This document shows, piece by piece, positions 45,618 through 54,594 of a DNA stretch of 64,000 bases. The stretch's first letter is position 1. Each line of letters opens with the position of its first letter. Source of the DNA: Maribacter stanieri (lineage in GTDB: Bacteria > Bacteroidota > Bacteroidia > Flavobacteriales > Flavobacteriaceae); NCBI RefSeq assembly GCF_900112245.1, contig NZ_FOYX01000004.1:150884-214883 (forward strand), read 5' to 3'. Both the position numbers and the translations under genes were made by a program. Under the pieces are notes generated by a model that did not search any database, was not told the DNA's origin, and saw only the letters and a list, made by a program, of their open reading frames with translations.

Positions 45618-46859
45618 CTAGTTGGTGATATTTCTAGAGTTGGCAGAGCCAATACCTATTATACTATCGTACATGTCTCCAAAATTTCTGTAATATACCA
45701 GTACCAAATAGTTGTTTTCGGTAAAATGAAAATTTCCGTCTACCTCGTTCAGCTTAGTTTTTTCTCCACTTTTTAAAGCGTATTTATAATTGTAGAAACC
45801 TTGTTTCATTTTTAATGTAGCTTCTAGCATACCGGTTTTTTCATTGTACACCATCTTATTTTCATCGGTAAGAGCGTAGTTGTTGAATTTGCCAAAAATG
45901 TAAACATCGTCAAGAGCTATAAACTCGGTATATGGAAGACTAAAATAAACATTGGTGTATTCCGCTTCTCTAGAAGCGTTATCTCCTTGTAGAGTTCTTA
46001 TGACAAAATCACCGTTAATATCAGGAAAATAGGTGTAGGCTTTGTCATTTCTAAATCCGTCGGAAAATAAATAATGATTATAAAGGTCGGTAAGGTCTAT
46101 ACTTGAGATCTGTGAACTTGGCGCTCTTAGGTCGCTTGTGTCAAAAAGCAAATATTCGTTACCACCATAAAAAGCCGTTTCTTGATCGTATTTATAAACT
46201 AGTTCGCTACCCATAGTGTACTGCGGTGCTATATTGGTAATGGCAGTACCCCAATAATGATTTTGCAGTATGGCGACTTTTACTTCCTTTTTGGGGTTAA
46301 TCAACCTTAATGATCCGGAGGTGATGCTAAATTGAACCACCTGCTTTTCATTGATAAAATTAAAGTCCCTAGAACGTTTTACTGAAGTAGAAACGGAAAC
46401 AATGTCTTTGTAAACTACAAACCTTCTTGAAAACTGTAGATCATCATCACTATTGTAAATTTCTAAAAGGTAGTTGCCACTAACTTTTAACCTAACATTA
46501 TCATTAGGTATGGTTAGTTGGTAATTAGAGTAGGATTGTAATGTGCTGTAACTATTCTCGTAATCTGTAATTCGTTGGTTGTCTACACCATCTAGATATT
46601 GTGATTTTAATAATGTAGAGGGGGTCCAATCATAATCGCAATGAACAACCTTATAGTAATAGTCTTGCTCATTGGCCAAAAGGTCATCGAATTCTAGATA
46701 AATAGGTTCCCCGATTTTAATAACAGGAAATTGGTCTTCTGTAGGTCCTTTAAAGATGATGGACTTTATGTTATTTGGTGGATTTACTTCTACTTGAACC
46801 TGGGCAACTAAATTTTGCAAAAATAATAGACAAATAAAATGTTTGAAGAAAATGCGCAT
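45618..46859 (-). CDS. Type IX secretion system plug protein (DUF5103)
   Basis: A 413-residue secreted protein with a signal peptide ('MRIFFKHFICLLFLQNLVAQ'). The body matches DUF5103: 'KSIIFKGPTEDQFPVIKIGE' split over residues ~33-52, 'VVHCDYDWTPSTLLKSQYL' (~residue 71) and 'YNYKYAL' near the end. Proteins of this family plug the periplasmic side of the SprA translocon when no substrate is engaged, and are found in T9SS-bearing Bacteroidota. It is all beta in appearance, with no membrane segment after the signal. A -7-like TACCTTTA lies at 46880-46887. Confidence 0.87.
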   Translation of the reverse strand: MRIFFKHFICLLFLQNLVAQVQVEVNPPNNIKSIIFKGPTEDQFPVIKIGEPIYLEFDDLLANEQDYYYKVVHCDYDWTPSTLLKSQYLDGVDNQRITDYENSYSTLQSYSNYQLTIPNDNVRLKVSGNYLLEIYNSDDDLQFSRRFVVYKDIVSVSTSVKRSRDFNFINEKQVVQFSITSGSLRLINPKKEVKVAILQNHYWGTAITNIAPQYTMGSELVYKYDQETAFYGGNEYLLFDTSDLRAPSSQISSIDLTDLYNHYLFSDGFRNDKAYTYFPDINGDFVIRTLQGDNASREAEYTNVYFSLPYTEFIALDDVYIFGKFNNYALTDENKMVYNEKTGMLEATLKMKQGFYNYKYALKSGEKTKLNEVDGNFHFTENNYLVLVYYRNFGDMYDSIIGIGSANSRNITN

Positions 46860-46879
46860 TGTACCCCGTATTTTTTAAG

Positions 46880-46887
46880 TAAAGGTA
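46880..46887 (-). promoter_or_regulatory. Possible promoter -7 element for the plug protein gene
   Basis: The minus strand reads TACCTTTA, one base off TAnnTTTG, 21 bases before the start codon; a T run lies at the -33 distance. Confidence 0.35.
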
Positions 46888-47012
46888 AACAAAAACGATG
46901 CCTAAAAAATATAGCTCGTTCTAATGTCTAAATTATGGGACAATAATTATGAAAACGAAGTTTTTGTACTTAAATTTGCTCAAATTTTGATAACCTAAAG
47001 GTCTATACGCAC

Positions 47013-48362
47013 ATGTCAAAAGACATTCGAATTAAAAAAGGGCTTAACATTAATCTTGTGGGCGCCGCAGAACAGACTACTTCTAAAGCTGTTTTAAGTA
47101 ATGTTTATGCTATACAATTAAGTGATTTTCACGGAATTACTCCTAAAATGATCGTAAAGCAAGGCGCCGAAGTGAAAGCGGGAGAGCCTTTGTTCTATAA
47201 CAAAAACATGGAAAGCATGCTTTTTGTTTCTCCAGTAAGTGGTGAGCTTATTGAGATTGAAAGAGGGGATAGAAGACGTATTTTGACTTTAAAGATATTA
47301 GCAGATAAAACACAAGAGGCATTTTCAGGTGCAGCTTTAGATGTAGAGAAGGCGTCTAAGGAAGAGCTGAAGGCAACTTTGCTAAAAAGTGGCTGTTGGC
47401 CATTTATTAAGCAAAGACCTTATGATGTAGTGGCTAATCCTGATACAACTCCTAAGTCTATATTTATCTCTGGTTATTCAAGCGGGCCGTTACAGGCAGA
47501 TTTGAATTACGTATTACAGGGTAAAGAAAAAGAATTGCAAACGGCAATTACTGCATTGGGCAAATTAACGCCAGGAAAGGTTCATGTTTCTGTTGGTTCA
47601 GCAAGTTCACCTCTTTCTTCTATGAAAGGTATTGAGTTACATAACGTTTCAGGTCCTCATCCAGCAGGTTTGGTAGGAACTCAAATAAATAAAATAGATC
47701 CTATAAATAAGGGTGAATTAGTTTGGACGGTAACTCCTCAAGATTTAATTATCATAGGTGAGTATTTGATGACAGGAAAATTCAATGCCGAGCGTGTTAT
47801 TGCTCTTGCGGGGTCTTCTGTTAAAGCGCCTAAATACTACACTACGAAAATAGGGGCTGAGATTTCTACCTTTTTATATGCTAGTGGAGTAAATGAAGAA
47901 AACTTTAGGGTTATAAACGGTGATGTTCTTACAGGTTCTAAAAGTAAGCCAGATGGTTTCTTAGGTTTCTATAATAATACGGTTACGGTTATTCCAGAAG
48001 GAGATGATTATGAATTGTTTGGTTGGAATAAACCGGTTTTCGATAAAATCTCTGCTACTAGAGCGTTAACGTTCTCTTGGATGCAGCCTAATAAAAAATA
48101 TGATTTAGATACCAATACTAACGGAGAGCATAGAGCTTTCGTAGTAACGGGACAATATGAAAAAGTTTTTCCGATGGATATTTTTCCAATGCAACTTTTA
48201 AAAGCTTGTATGGTAAAAGATTTGGATGAAATGGAGCAATTAGGTTTGTATGAAGTAGCTCCAGAAGATTTTTCGTTAACTGAGTTTATATGTATTTCTA
48301 AACAACCGCACCAGAAGATTATTCGCGAGGGGTTAGATTTATTGCAAAAAGAAATAGGATAA
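47013..48362 (+). CDS. nqrA: Na+-translocating NADH:quinone reductase subunit A
   Basis: A 449-residue cytoplasmic-side subunit of Na+-NQR that has lost RnfC-type Fe-S sites and is implicated in quinone binding. It opens 'DIRIKKGLNINLVGAAEQ' as the family does, and includes 'GVEVKAGEPLF'-like sequence (here 'GAEVKAGEPLFYNK', ~residue 50) and 'GPHPAGLVGTQINKIDP' (~residue 213). Six nqr genes follow each other with gaps of 2-21 bases, so this is the operon's first gene. A TAAATTTG at 46971-46978 resembles a -7 element but lacks a -33 partner. Confidence 0.96.
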   Translation: MSKDIRIKKGLNINLVGAAEQTTSKAVLSNVYAIQLSDFHGITPKMIVKQGAEVKAGEPLFYNKNMESMLFVSPVSGELIEIERGDRRRILTLKILADKTQEAFSGAALDVEKASKEELKATLLKSGCWPFIKQRPYDVVANPDTTPKSIFISGYSSGPLQADLNYVLQGKEKELQTAITALGKLTPGKVHVSVGSASSPLSSMKGIELHNVSGPHPAGLVGTQINKIDPINKGELVWTVTPQDLIIIGEYLMTGKFNAERVIALAGSSVKAPKYYTTKIGAEISTFLYASGVNEENFRVINGDVLTGSKSKPDGFLGFYNNTVTVIPEGDDYELFGWNKPVFDKISATRALTFSWMQPNKKYDLDTNTNGEHRAFVVTGQYEKVFPMDIFPMQLLKACMVKDLDEMEQLGLYEVAPEDFSLTEFICISKQPHQKIIREGLDLLQKEIG

Positions 48363-48365
48363 GAA

Positions 48366-49646
48366 ATGAGTTTAAAAAGTAAATTACACGAACTTAAACT
48401 AAAGTATCAGGGTAAGAAAATGGCTCCTGCCTTTAATGCCTTTCATACTTTTTTGTTTTCTCCAGATGAAACCACACATGCAGGTGGTACACATGTAAAA
48501 TCTGCGGATGATTTAAAACGTACCATGAATACGGTAATAATGGCACTGATGCCAGTGTTAATATTCTCTATGTTCAATGCGGGTTATCAGCATTTTTCTG
48601 CTATAAATGGTTTTCCGGCAGATTTTTCTTTAATGAACGATTTCCTTACATGGGATAACTTTTGGATCGGTATTATTAAGGTATTGCCATTAGTTGTTGT
48701 TTCTTACGGGGTTGGTCTTATAGTAGAATTTATTTTTGCTGTTATAAAAGGTCACGAAGTAGAAGAAGGATATTTGGTTACCGGTATGTTGGTGCCATTA
48801 ATAGTTCCTATTGATACACCATTATGGATGTTGGCGGTAGCTGTAGTATTCGGTGTTGTTATCGGTAAAGAAGTTTTTGGAGGAACGGGAATGAATATCC
48901 TTAATCCTGCATTAACAATTAGAGCCTTTTTGTTCTTTGCTTATCCAACTTGGATGAGTGGTGATAAAGTATGGGTTTATGGTGCACGTGAGCGTTCAGA
49001 AGAAATTTTGGCAGGTGCGAATGTAGATGCAATTTCAGGTGAAACAATATTAGGTTACTTGGCACAGAACAAAGGTGCTGAAATGACTTATTCAGTTTCA
49101 GATATGTTCTTTGGTTTTATTCCGGGTTCATTAGGTGAAACTTCTGCTTTTCTAATTCTATTGGGAGGTTTGTTTTTGATTTTTACAAAGATTGCTAGCT
49201 GGAGAATAATGTTGAGTGCTGTTATCGGTTCATTGGTAATGGGCTTAATATTCAATCAAGTAGTTGATTTTGGATGGGTTGGCGAATCAAGTAAGTTTTA
49301 CGGATTGATGAGTTTCGATTTCTGGAAACATTTAATCGTAGGTGGTCTTGCTTTTGGTATTGTATATATGGCAACAGATCCGGTTACAGGTTCTCAGACA
49401 AATAAGGGTAAATGGTACTATGGTTTCTTTATAGGTTTTATATCTGTAATGATACGTGTATTTAACCCTGCGTATCCAGAAGGTGTTTTCTTGGCTATCC
49501 TTTTGATGAATGTATTTGCACCAACAATTGATCATTATGTTGTAAGGGGTAATATTAAGAGAAGAATGAACAGATTAAAAAATGCCACTATCTATCCAAA
49601 AGATTCAGATGGTAAGGCAGAAGAACTTAAAGCTGAAACAGTTTAA
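48366..49646 (+). CDS. nqrB: Na+-translocating NADH:quinone reductase subunit B
   Basis: A polytopic membrane subunit of 426 residues that carries covalently bound FMN and riboflavin and lies in the Na+ path. About ten hydrophobic segments are visible. The ApbE target reads DAISGET at residues 221-227, making T227 the probable FMN acceptor. In the usual motif the residue before Thr is Ala; here it is Glu. 'EVFGGTGMNILNPALTIRAF' (~residues 168-187) is also typical of the family. The start is three bases after nqrA. Confidence 0.95.
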   Translation: MSLKSKLHELKLKYQGKKMAPAFNAFHTFLFSPDETTHAGGTHVKSADDLKRTMNTVIMALMPVLIFSMFNAGYQHFSAINGFPADFSLMNDFLTWDNFWIGIIKVLPLVVVSYGVGLIVEFIFAVIKGHEVEEGYLVTGMLVPLIVPIDTPLWMLAVAVVFGVVIGKEVFGGTGMNILNPALTIRAFLFFAYPTWMSGDKVWVYGARERSEEILAGANVDAISGETILGYLAQNKGAEMTYSVSDMFFGFIPGSLGETSAFLILLGGLFLIFTKIASWRIMLSAVIGSLVMGLIFNQVVDFGWVGESSKFYGLMSFDFWKHLIVGGLAFGIVYMATDPVTGSQTNKGKWYYGFFIGFISVMIRVFNPAYPEGVFLAILLMNVFAPTIDHYVVRGNIKRRMNRLKNATIYPKDSDGKAEELKAETV

Positions 49647-49648
49647 TT

Positions 49649-50401
49649 ATGGCTAATAAAACAGATAGTAACGTTTATACAGTAGTATTTGCTGCTGTTA
49701 TGGTTGTGGTAGTTGGTTCAATACTAGCATTCTTGGCCTCAGCATTGCGTCCTAATATTAAGGAGAACGAACGTTTTGAAAAACAACAAAACATTCTTTA
49801 CGCAATGGGTGTTAATGAAAATGGCGATGATGCCGGTAGTGTAAATTTTATTCCTACAGATGTAGTAGAAGATGAGTTTGCAAGTTATATTAAAGAACAA
49901 TTGGTAATTCAAGGTGACAAGATTACCGAGGATAATGAGGCTTATTTAATTGATTTAAAAAAGCAACTAGCTAATATCAAAAAAGGTGAAGATTACAAAT
50001 TACCAGTTTTTATAGGAGAAAAAGATGGTAAGAAGTTTTATATCATTCCTATGTATGGTAAAGGACTATGGGATGCCATTTGGGGTTTCATTGCTTTAGA
50101 CGATACAATGACGGTTCAAGGTGTGTATTTTGACCATAAAGGGGAAACACCTGGTTTAGGTGCCAACATTAAAATGCGTTATTTTATGGACGATTTTAAA
50201 GGGGAGACTATTTTAAATGGTACACAATACGCAGGTATAGATGTAGCAAAGGGTAACAATGATCCTTTAAATAATACTAAAGATGATAATGAAGTAGATG
50301 CCTTAGCGGGAGCTACGATTACAGGTAACGGTGTTTCTGCTATGATAAGAGAAACTGTTAAATTATATAAACCTTATTTAGAAACAATTAGAGCAAAGTA
50401 A
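49649..50401 (+). CDS. nqrC: Na+-translocating NADH:quinone reductase subunit C
   Basis: A 250-residue subunit with one N-terminal membrane helix (~residues 11-31) and a periplasmic FMN-binding domain. The flavinylation site DALAGATITG places the acceptor at T223 (motif residues 217-223). 'GKGLWDAIWGFIAL' (~residue 139) and 'GETPGLGANI' (~residue 170) are conserved in NqrC/RnfG proteins. The FMN is attached by ApbE, encoded at the end of this gene block. The start is two bases after nqrB. Confidence 0.96.
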   Translation: MANKTDSNVYTVVFAAVMVVVVGSILAFLASALRPNIKENERFEKQQNILYAMGVNENGDDAGSVNFIPTDVVEDEFASYIKEQLVIQGDKITEDNEAYLIDLKKQLANIKKGEDYKLPVFIGEKDGKKFYIIPMYGKGLWDAIWGFIALDDTMTVQGVYFDHKGETPGLGANIKMRYFMDDFKGETILNGTQYAGIDVAKGNNDPLNNTKDDNEVDALAGATITGNGVSAMIRETVKLYKPYLETIRAK

Positions 50402-50402
50402 T

Positions 50403-51050
50403 ATGGCACTACTATCAAAAAAAGATACAAATCTTATTACGGATCCGTTAGCCGATAACAACCCTATTACCATTCAGGTTTTAGGTATTTGTTCTGCGTT
50501 AGCTATTACGGCAGAATTAAAGGCATCATTGGTGATGGCAATATCTGTAATGTTCGTTTTAGGTGCGGGTAACGTGGTAATCTCATTAATGAGAAACATC
50601 ATCCCTTCAAAAATTAGAATTATTGTTCAGCTTATCGTTGTGGCAACGTTGGTAATTATTGTAGATCAAGTGCTTAAAGCTTACGCTTACGAATTAAGTA
50701 AGACCCTAGCAGTATTCGTTGGTCTAATTATTACTAACTGTATAATAATGGGTCGTTTTGAAGCATTTGCTTTGGCGAACGGACCATGGCGTTCATTTTT
50801 GGACGGAATTGGAAACTCTTTAGGTTATGGGGTTATTTTGGTTATCGTAGGGTTCTTTAGAGAACTTTTAGGTTCAGGTACACTTTTTGGATATCCGGTT
50901 TTGGGTGATCCAATTATGAAAACTGGTTTATATGCTACGGGATATGAAAATAATGGTTTTATGATTATACCGCCAGCAGCATTAATAGTTGTAGGTATTA
51001 TAATTTGGGTGCAACGCTCAAGAAACCCAGCACTTGTAGAAGAGAATTAA
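50403..51050 (+). CDS. nqrD: Na+-translocating NADH:quinone reductase subunit D
   Basis: A six-helix membrane subunit of 215 residues. With NqrE it forms the pseudo-symmetric core that holds the intramembrane Fe-S centre. 'PITIQVLGICSALAITAELK' spans residues ~21-40, including the conserved cysteine, and 'LIITNCIIMGRFEAFAL' (~residue 107) supplies the second. The gap to nqrC is one base. The family relationship to RnfE is resolved by the neighbouring nqr genes. Confidence 0.95.
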   Translation: MALLSKKDTNLITDPLADNNPITIQVLGICSALAITAELKASLVMAISVMFVLGAGNVVISLMRNIIPSKIRIIVQLIVVATLVIIVDQVLKAYAYELSKTLAVFVGLIITNCIIMGRFEAFALANGPWRSFLDGIGNSLGYGVILVIVGFFRELLGSGTLFGYPVLGDPIMKTGLYATGYENNGFMIIPPAALIVVGIIIWVQRSRNPALVEEN

Positions 51051-51071
51051 CAAGACATTTAAGTAGAAATT

Positions 51072-51836
51072 ATGTTAGAACATGTAGAATTATTTTTTAA
51101 GTCCATCTTTATCGATAACATGGTATTTGCCGTGTTCTTGGGGATGTGTTCTTATTTAGCGGTATCCAAAAAAGTGGCTACTGCAGTTGGTTTAGGTGCT
51201 GCTGTTATATTCGTATTGGCGGTTACTGTACCAATGAATTGGTTGTTAGATAAATATTTATTGCAAGACGGTGCCTTAGTTTGGTTAGGTCCAGAGTATG
51301 CCGATTACAACCTTAGCTTTTTATCATTTATTCTATTTATTGCGACCATTGCTACAATGGTACAATTGGTAGAGATTGTAGTTGAGAAATTCTCACCTTC
51401 TTTATATAACTCATTGGGTATATTCTTACCGTTGATTGCGGTTAACTGTGCAATTCTTGGTGGTTCTTTATTCATGCAAGCTAGAGAAATTGAAACATTA
51501 GGTTTAGCATTCAATTATGGTGTTAGTTCTGGTATTGGCTGGTTCTTGGCAATTTTAGCAATTGCTGCTATACGTGAGAAAATTAGATATAGTAATGTTC
51601 CTGCTCCCTTAAGAGGTTTGGGTATTACATTTATTATTACTGGTTTAATGGGTATTGGCTTTCAAAGTTTTGGAGGTATGTTAACCGGTGGCGGTGATGA
51701 TGCAGAAGAGGCTAACGAGCAAGTTAACCAAGTTTTACAACCAGAGGTAATAGCACCTTCAGAAGAAGAGATAGTAGTAGAAGAGAACAAAGAAATTGAC
51801 GAAAAAGTTATTTCTTATAACGACGTAAATAAATAA
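51072..51836 (+). CDS. nqrE: Na+-translocating NADH:quinone reductase subunit E, with acidic tail
   Basis: A membrane subunit homologous to NqrD, 254 residues. The six-helix core carries the cysteine motifs 'VFLGMCSYLAVSKK' (~residue 22) and 'AVNCAILGGSLFM' (~residue 123). After about residue 205 comes a tail of ~50 residues rich in Glu and Asp ('EEEIVVEENKEIDEKV'), which makes the protein longer than the ~200 residues of proteobacterial NqrE. The role of this tail is unknown. Confidence 0.95.
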   Translation: MLEHVELFFKSIFIDNMVFAVFLGMCSYLAVSKKVATAVGLGAAVIFVLAVTVPMNWLLDKYLLQDGALVWLGPEYADYNLSFLSFILFIATIATMVQLVEIVVEKFSPSLYNSLGIFLPLIAVNCAILGGSLFMQAREIETLGLAFNYGVSSGIGWFLAILAIAAIREKIRYSNVPAPLRGLGITFIITGLMGIGFQSFGGMLTGGGDDAEEANEQVNQVLQPEVIAPSEEEIVVEENKEIDEKVISYNDVNK

Positions 51837-51838
51837 AC

Positions 51839-53146
51839 ATGATTTTAGCTGCAAGTACTGGCGGAACTATAGTAATAACCGTTGTCGCATTTCTAATACT
51901 TTTAATGGTGTTAGTGGCATTACTTCTGTTTACTAAACAAAAACTTTCTCCATCTGGTCCTGTTACCATTACTATTAACGGAGAGAAGAAAATTGAAGTA
52001 GCTTCTGGTGGATCTTTGTTATCAACCTTAGGTAATCAAAAAGTATTTTTACCATCTGCCTGTGGTGGTGGTGGAACATGCATTCAATGTGAGTGTCATG
52101 TACTTTCTGGTGGAGGCGAAGCTTTACCTACCGAAACACCACACTTTTCTAAGAAAGAATTGAACCATGGTGCACGTTTAGCTTGTCAGGTTAAAGTGAA
52201 GCAAGACATGGAAATCACCATTCCAGAAGAGGTATTTGGTATTAAAAAATGGCCTGCGAAAGTTGTTCGTAATTATAACGTAGCATCTTTTATTAAAGAA
52301 TTTGTAGTTGAAATTCCAGAAGATATGGGCTACAAAGCAGGTGGTTATATTCAAATTGAGATTCCTGAGTGCGAAGTAAAATATGCAGATATTGATATAA
52401 CAGCGCACCCAGAAGAGCATGAAACTCCTGATAAATTTCAAGCAGAGTGGGATAAGTTCAACCTTTGGCCTTTGGTAATGAAGAATCCAGAAACGGTTGA
52501 AAGAGCATATTCAATGGCATCTTTTCCTGCAGAAGGTAGAGAAATTATGTTGAATGTACGTATTGCTACTCCGCCATGGGATCGATCAAAGAATGGATGG
52601 ATGGATGTGAACCCAGGTGTGGCTTCATCTTATATTTTTAATTTGAAACCAGGTGACGATTGTACTATTTCTGGACCTTACGGTGAATTCTTCATAAATG
52701 AGTCAGATTCTGAAATGTTATATGTAGGTGGTGGTGCAGGTATGGCGCCAATGCGTTCTCATTTATATCACCTATTCAAAACATTAAAGACTAAAAGAAA
52801 AGTTACTTATTGGTACGGTGGTCGTTCTAAAAGAGAATTATTCTATTTAGATCATTTTTACAAATTGGAAGAAGAGTTCCCGAATTTCAAATTTTACTTA
52901 GCATTATCTGAACCACAAGAAGAAGATAATTGGAAGGTAAAAGAAAATATTGATGCACCAGGAGATGGTTTCGTAGGTTTTATACATAATTGTGTTATAG
53001 ATAACTACTTAAGTCTTCATGAGTCTCCAGAAGATATTGAATTATATTTTTGTGGACCGCCGTTGATGAACAAAGCAGTTCAGAAAATGGGTGAAGATTT
53101 CGGTATCCCTGATGAACATATACGTTTTGATGACTTTGGTGGATAA
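51839..53146 (+). CDS. nqrF: Na+-translocating NADH:quinone reductase subunit F (NADH dehydrogenase)
   Basis: The electron-input subunit, 435 residues: an N-terminal membrane helix (~residues 11-31), a plant-type 2Fe-2S domain with C75, C81, C84 and C116, then FAD- and NADH-binding domains of the ferredoxin reductase type. 'RAYSMASFP' (~residue 222) contacts FAD, 'YVGGGAGMAPMRS' (~residue 298) binds NADH and 'LYFCGPPLM' (~residue 402) precedes the end. It takes electrons from NADH and feeds the 2Fe-2S centre. The terminator at 53177-53204 follows 30 bases on. Confidence 0.97.
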   Translation: MILAASTGGTIVITVVAFLILLMVLVALLLFTKQKLSPSGPVTITINGEKKIEVASGGSLLSTLGNQKVFLPSACGGGGTCIQCECHVLSGGGEALPTETPHFSKKELNHGARLACQVKVKQDMEITIPEEVFGIKKWPAKVVRNYNVASFIKEFVVEIPEDMGYKAGGYIQIEIPECEVKYADIDITAHPEEHETPDKFQAEWDKFNLWPLVMKNPETVERAYSMASFPAEGREIMLNVRIATPPWDRSKNGWMDVNPGVASSYIFNLKPGDDCTISGPYGEFFINESDSEMLYVGGGAGMAPMRSHLYHLFKTLKTKRKVTYWYGGRSKRELFYLDHFYKLEEEFPNFKFYLALSEPQEEDNWKVKENIDAPGDGFVGFIHNCVIDNYLSLHESPEDIELYFCGPPLMNKAVQKMGEDFGIPDEHIRFDDFGG

Positions 53147-53176
53147 ACTTAAAGTCTTAGAATTGATAAAAAAACT

Positions 53177-53204
53177 AACCGATATGTAATGTATCGGTTT
53201 TTTT
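53177..53204 (+). terminator. Terminator after nqrF
   Basis: The hairpin AACCGATA / TATCGGTT with a 7-base loop runs into seven T. The next start codon is only 18 bases on, so partial read-through to the small gene and apbE is plausible. Confidence 0.8.
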
Positions 53205-53221
53205 ATAAAAAGTATTTTAAT

Positions 53222-53584
53222 ATGCATGTATTAACAGAACAAGAACTTCATAACTTGGCAATGAATATTGTTGGGAAGAAATTAGAAGATGAAGGCTTTG
53301 AATTTCTAGCCGTTAACAGTGAATTACGTAAAAATCCGCAATTTGTTTGTACAAAGGATAAGAAGATGCGTTTTGTTGTGGTAAAGGCAATTGAATACCC
53401 TGGTGATCCCAAGGATTTGGATTTCTTCATGTCCGATCTTAAGAAAATGAAAGAACACGCAGAAAAATTTGAGGCTACAACTTTTTATGCAGGTGTTGGT
53501 TTGGTAAATGCTACAGATCATAATTTACCTGTGTATTTAGATGAGGAATATATTGTTGATTATGATGGTTTAGTTGAGATATGA
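53222..53584 (+). CDS. Small conserved-looking protein of unknown function between nqrF and apbE
   Basis: A 120-residue soluble protein with no signal peptide or membrane segment. I do not recognise a family with certainty. The pattern is one helix ('ELHNLAMNIVGKKLEDEGFEF'-like, residues ~7-27), then strands 'PQFVCTK' and 'RFVVVKAIEY', and a long charged helix 'DLDFFMSDLKKMKEHAEKF'. The helix-strand-strand order ending in a lysine-bearing strand recalls the PD-(D/E)XK nuclease-like fold, but catalytic acids are not evident, so this is a guess. It ends inside apbE (4-base overlap, ATGA) and follows nqrF, implying a role linked to Na+-NQR or its flavinylation. The start is ATG 53222; an earlier ATG at 53189 lies in the terminator. 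Confidence 0.8.
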   Translation: MHVLTEQELHNLAMNIVGKKLEDEGFEFLAVNSELRKNPQFVCTKDKKMRFVVVKAIEYPGDPKDLDFFMSDLKKMKEHAEKFEATTFYAGVGLVNATDHNLPVYLDEEYIVDYDGLVEI

Positions 53585-54594
53585 AGAAATATTTTTTAGT
53601 AGTTATTGTTGTTTTAGGATTGTTTCAATCATGTAAGCAAAGTAACAGTGTTGGTGTTCGGAATGAAAATATGGGGGGTGCTTTAGGAACATCTTATAGT
53701 ATTATTTCAATTACATCGGATAAAATTGATTTACAAAAAGAAATTGATTCTGTATTTGCAGTAATTAATCACTCTCTATCTACCTATATTCCTGAATCGG
53801 ATATTTCTAGAATCAATAAGGGAGATAGTACTGTTGTTGTCGATGAAATGTTCAGGGAAGTTTTCAATCTCTCAAAGGAGATCAATAAGGAGACAAATGG
53901 CTTTTTTGATCCTACTGTAGGTACACTTGTAAATGCATGGGGATTTGGACCAGAACGCCAAATATCTATGGATAGCCTTAAGATAGATAGTCTGTTGAAT
54001 TTTGTTGGTTTGGATAAAATTCTAATTGATGATACCAATCGTATAATTAAAACAAATCCGAATATTTATTTAGATTTCAATGCCATTGCAAAAGGATATT
54101 CTATAGATAGGCTTGCGGCAATGCTTGATGCCAAGGGTATTAATAACTATTTAATTGAAGTAGGTGGTGAATTGGTAGCTAAAGGGAAAAATACTATTAA
54201 AGATAAATCTTGGGTTGTTGGTATTGATGATCCAGAGATGCAAGTAAAAAGAGCTACTAAAATATTGATTAATTTAAATGATAGGGCATTAGCCTCTTCT
54301 GGCAATTATCGTAAGTTTAGAGTTGATGAGACTACGGGAAAAAAGTATGTGCACACTGTAAATCCTAAGACGGGATATACACAGATTTCTAATACATTAG
54401 CTGTAACCATATTGGCAGATGATTGTGCAACTGCAGATGCTTATGCAACTGCATTTATGGCTATGGATTTAAGTGATGCTTTTAAGTTGATCAATGAGAA
54501 TAAAAGGTTAGAAGCCTATATTATTTATGTAGATGAAAAGGGTGAGACACAAGAATTTTTAACCAAAGGATTTAAAGAGTTTGTAGTTGAATAA
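53581..54594 (+). CDS. apbE: FAD:protein FMN transferase ApbE (lipoprotein)
   Basis: An exported lipoprotein (lipobox 'LFQSC', cysteine ~18) of 337 residues that transfers FMN from FAD onto a Thr in target proteins. Family stretches are 'LSTYIPESDISRIN' (~residue 64), 'NGFFDPTVGTLVNAWGFGP' (~residue 106), 'LDFNAIAKGYSIDRLA' (~residue 164), 'GGELVAKGKN' (~residue 199) and 'HTVNPKTGY' (~residue 258). The obvious substrates are NqrB and NqrC, encoded just upstream. It overlaps the small gene before it by four bases. The next gene is convergent and begins with no gap. Confidence 0.96.
   Translation: MKKYFLVVIVVLGLFQSCKQSNSVGVRNENMGGALGTSYSIISITSDKIDLQKEIDSVFAVINHSLSTYIPESDISRINKGDSTVVVDEMFREVFNLSKEINKETNGFFDPTVGTLVNAWGFGPERQISMDSLKIDSLLNFVGLDKILIDDTNRIIKTNPNIYLDFNAIAKGYSIDRLAAMLDAKGINNYLIEVGGELVAKGKNTIKDKSWVVGIDDPEMQVKRATKILINLNDRALASSGNYRKFRVDETTGKKYVHTVNPKTGYTQISNTLAVTILADDCATADAYATAFMAMDLSDAFKLINENKRLEAYIIYVDEKGETQEFLTKGFKEFVVE

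Noticed and set aside
46971..46978. TAAATTTG upstream of nqrA as the operon promoter.
   Set aside because: It matches the -7 pattern, but no -33 element lies at the right distance and such matches are frequent in AT-rich spacers; not firm enough to list.
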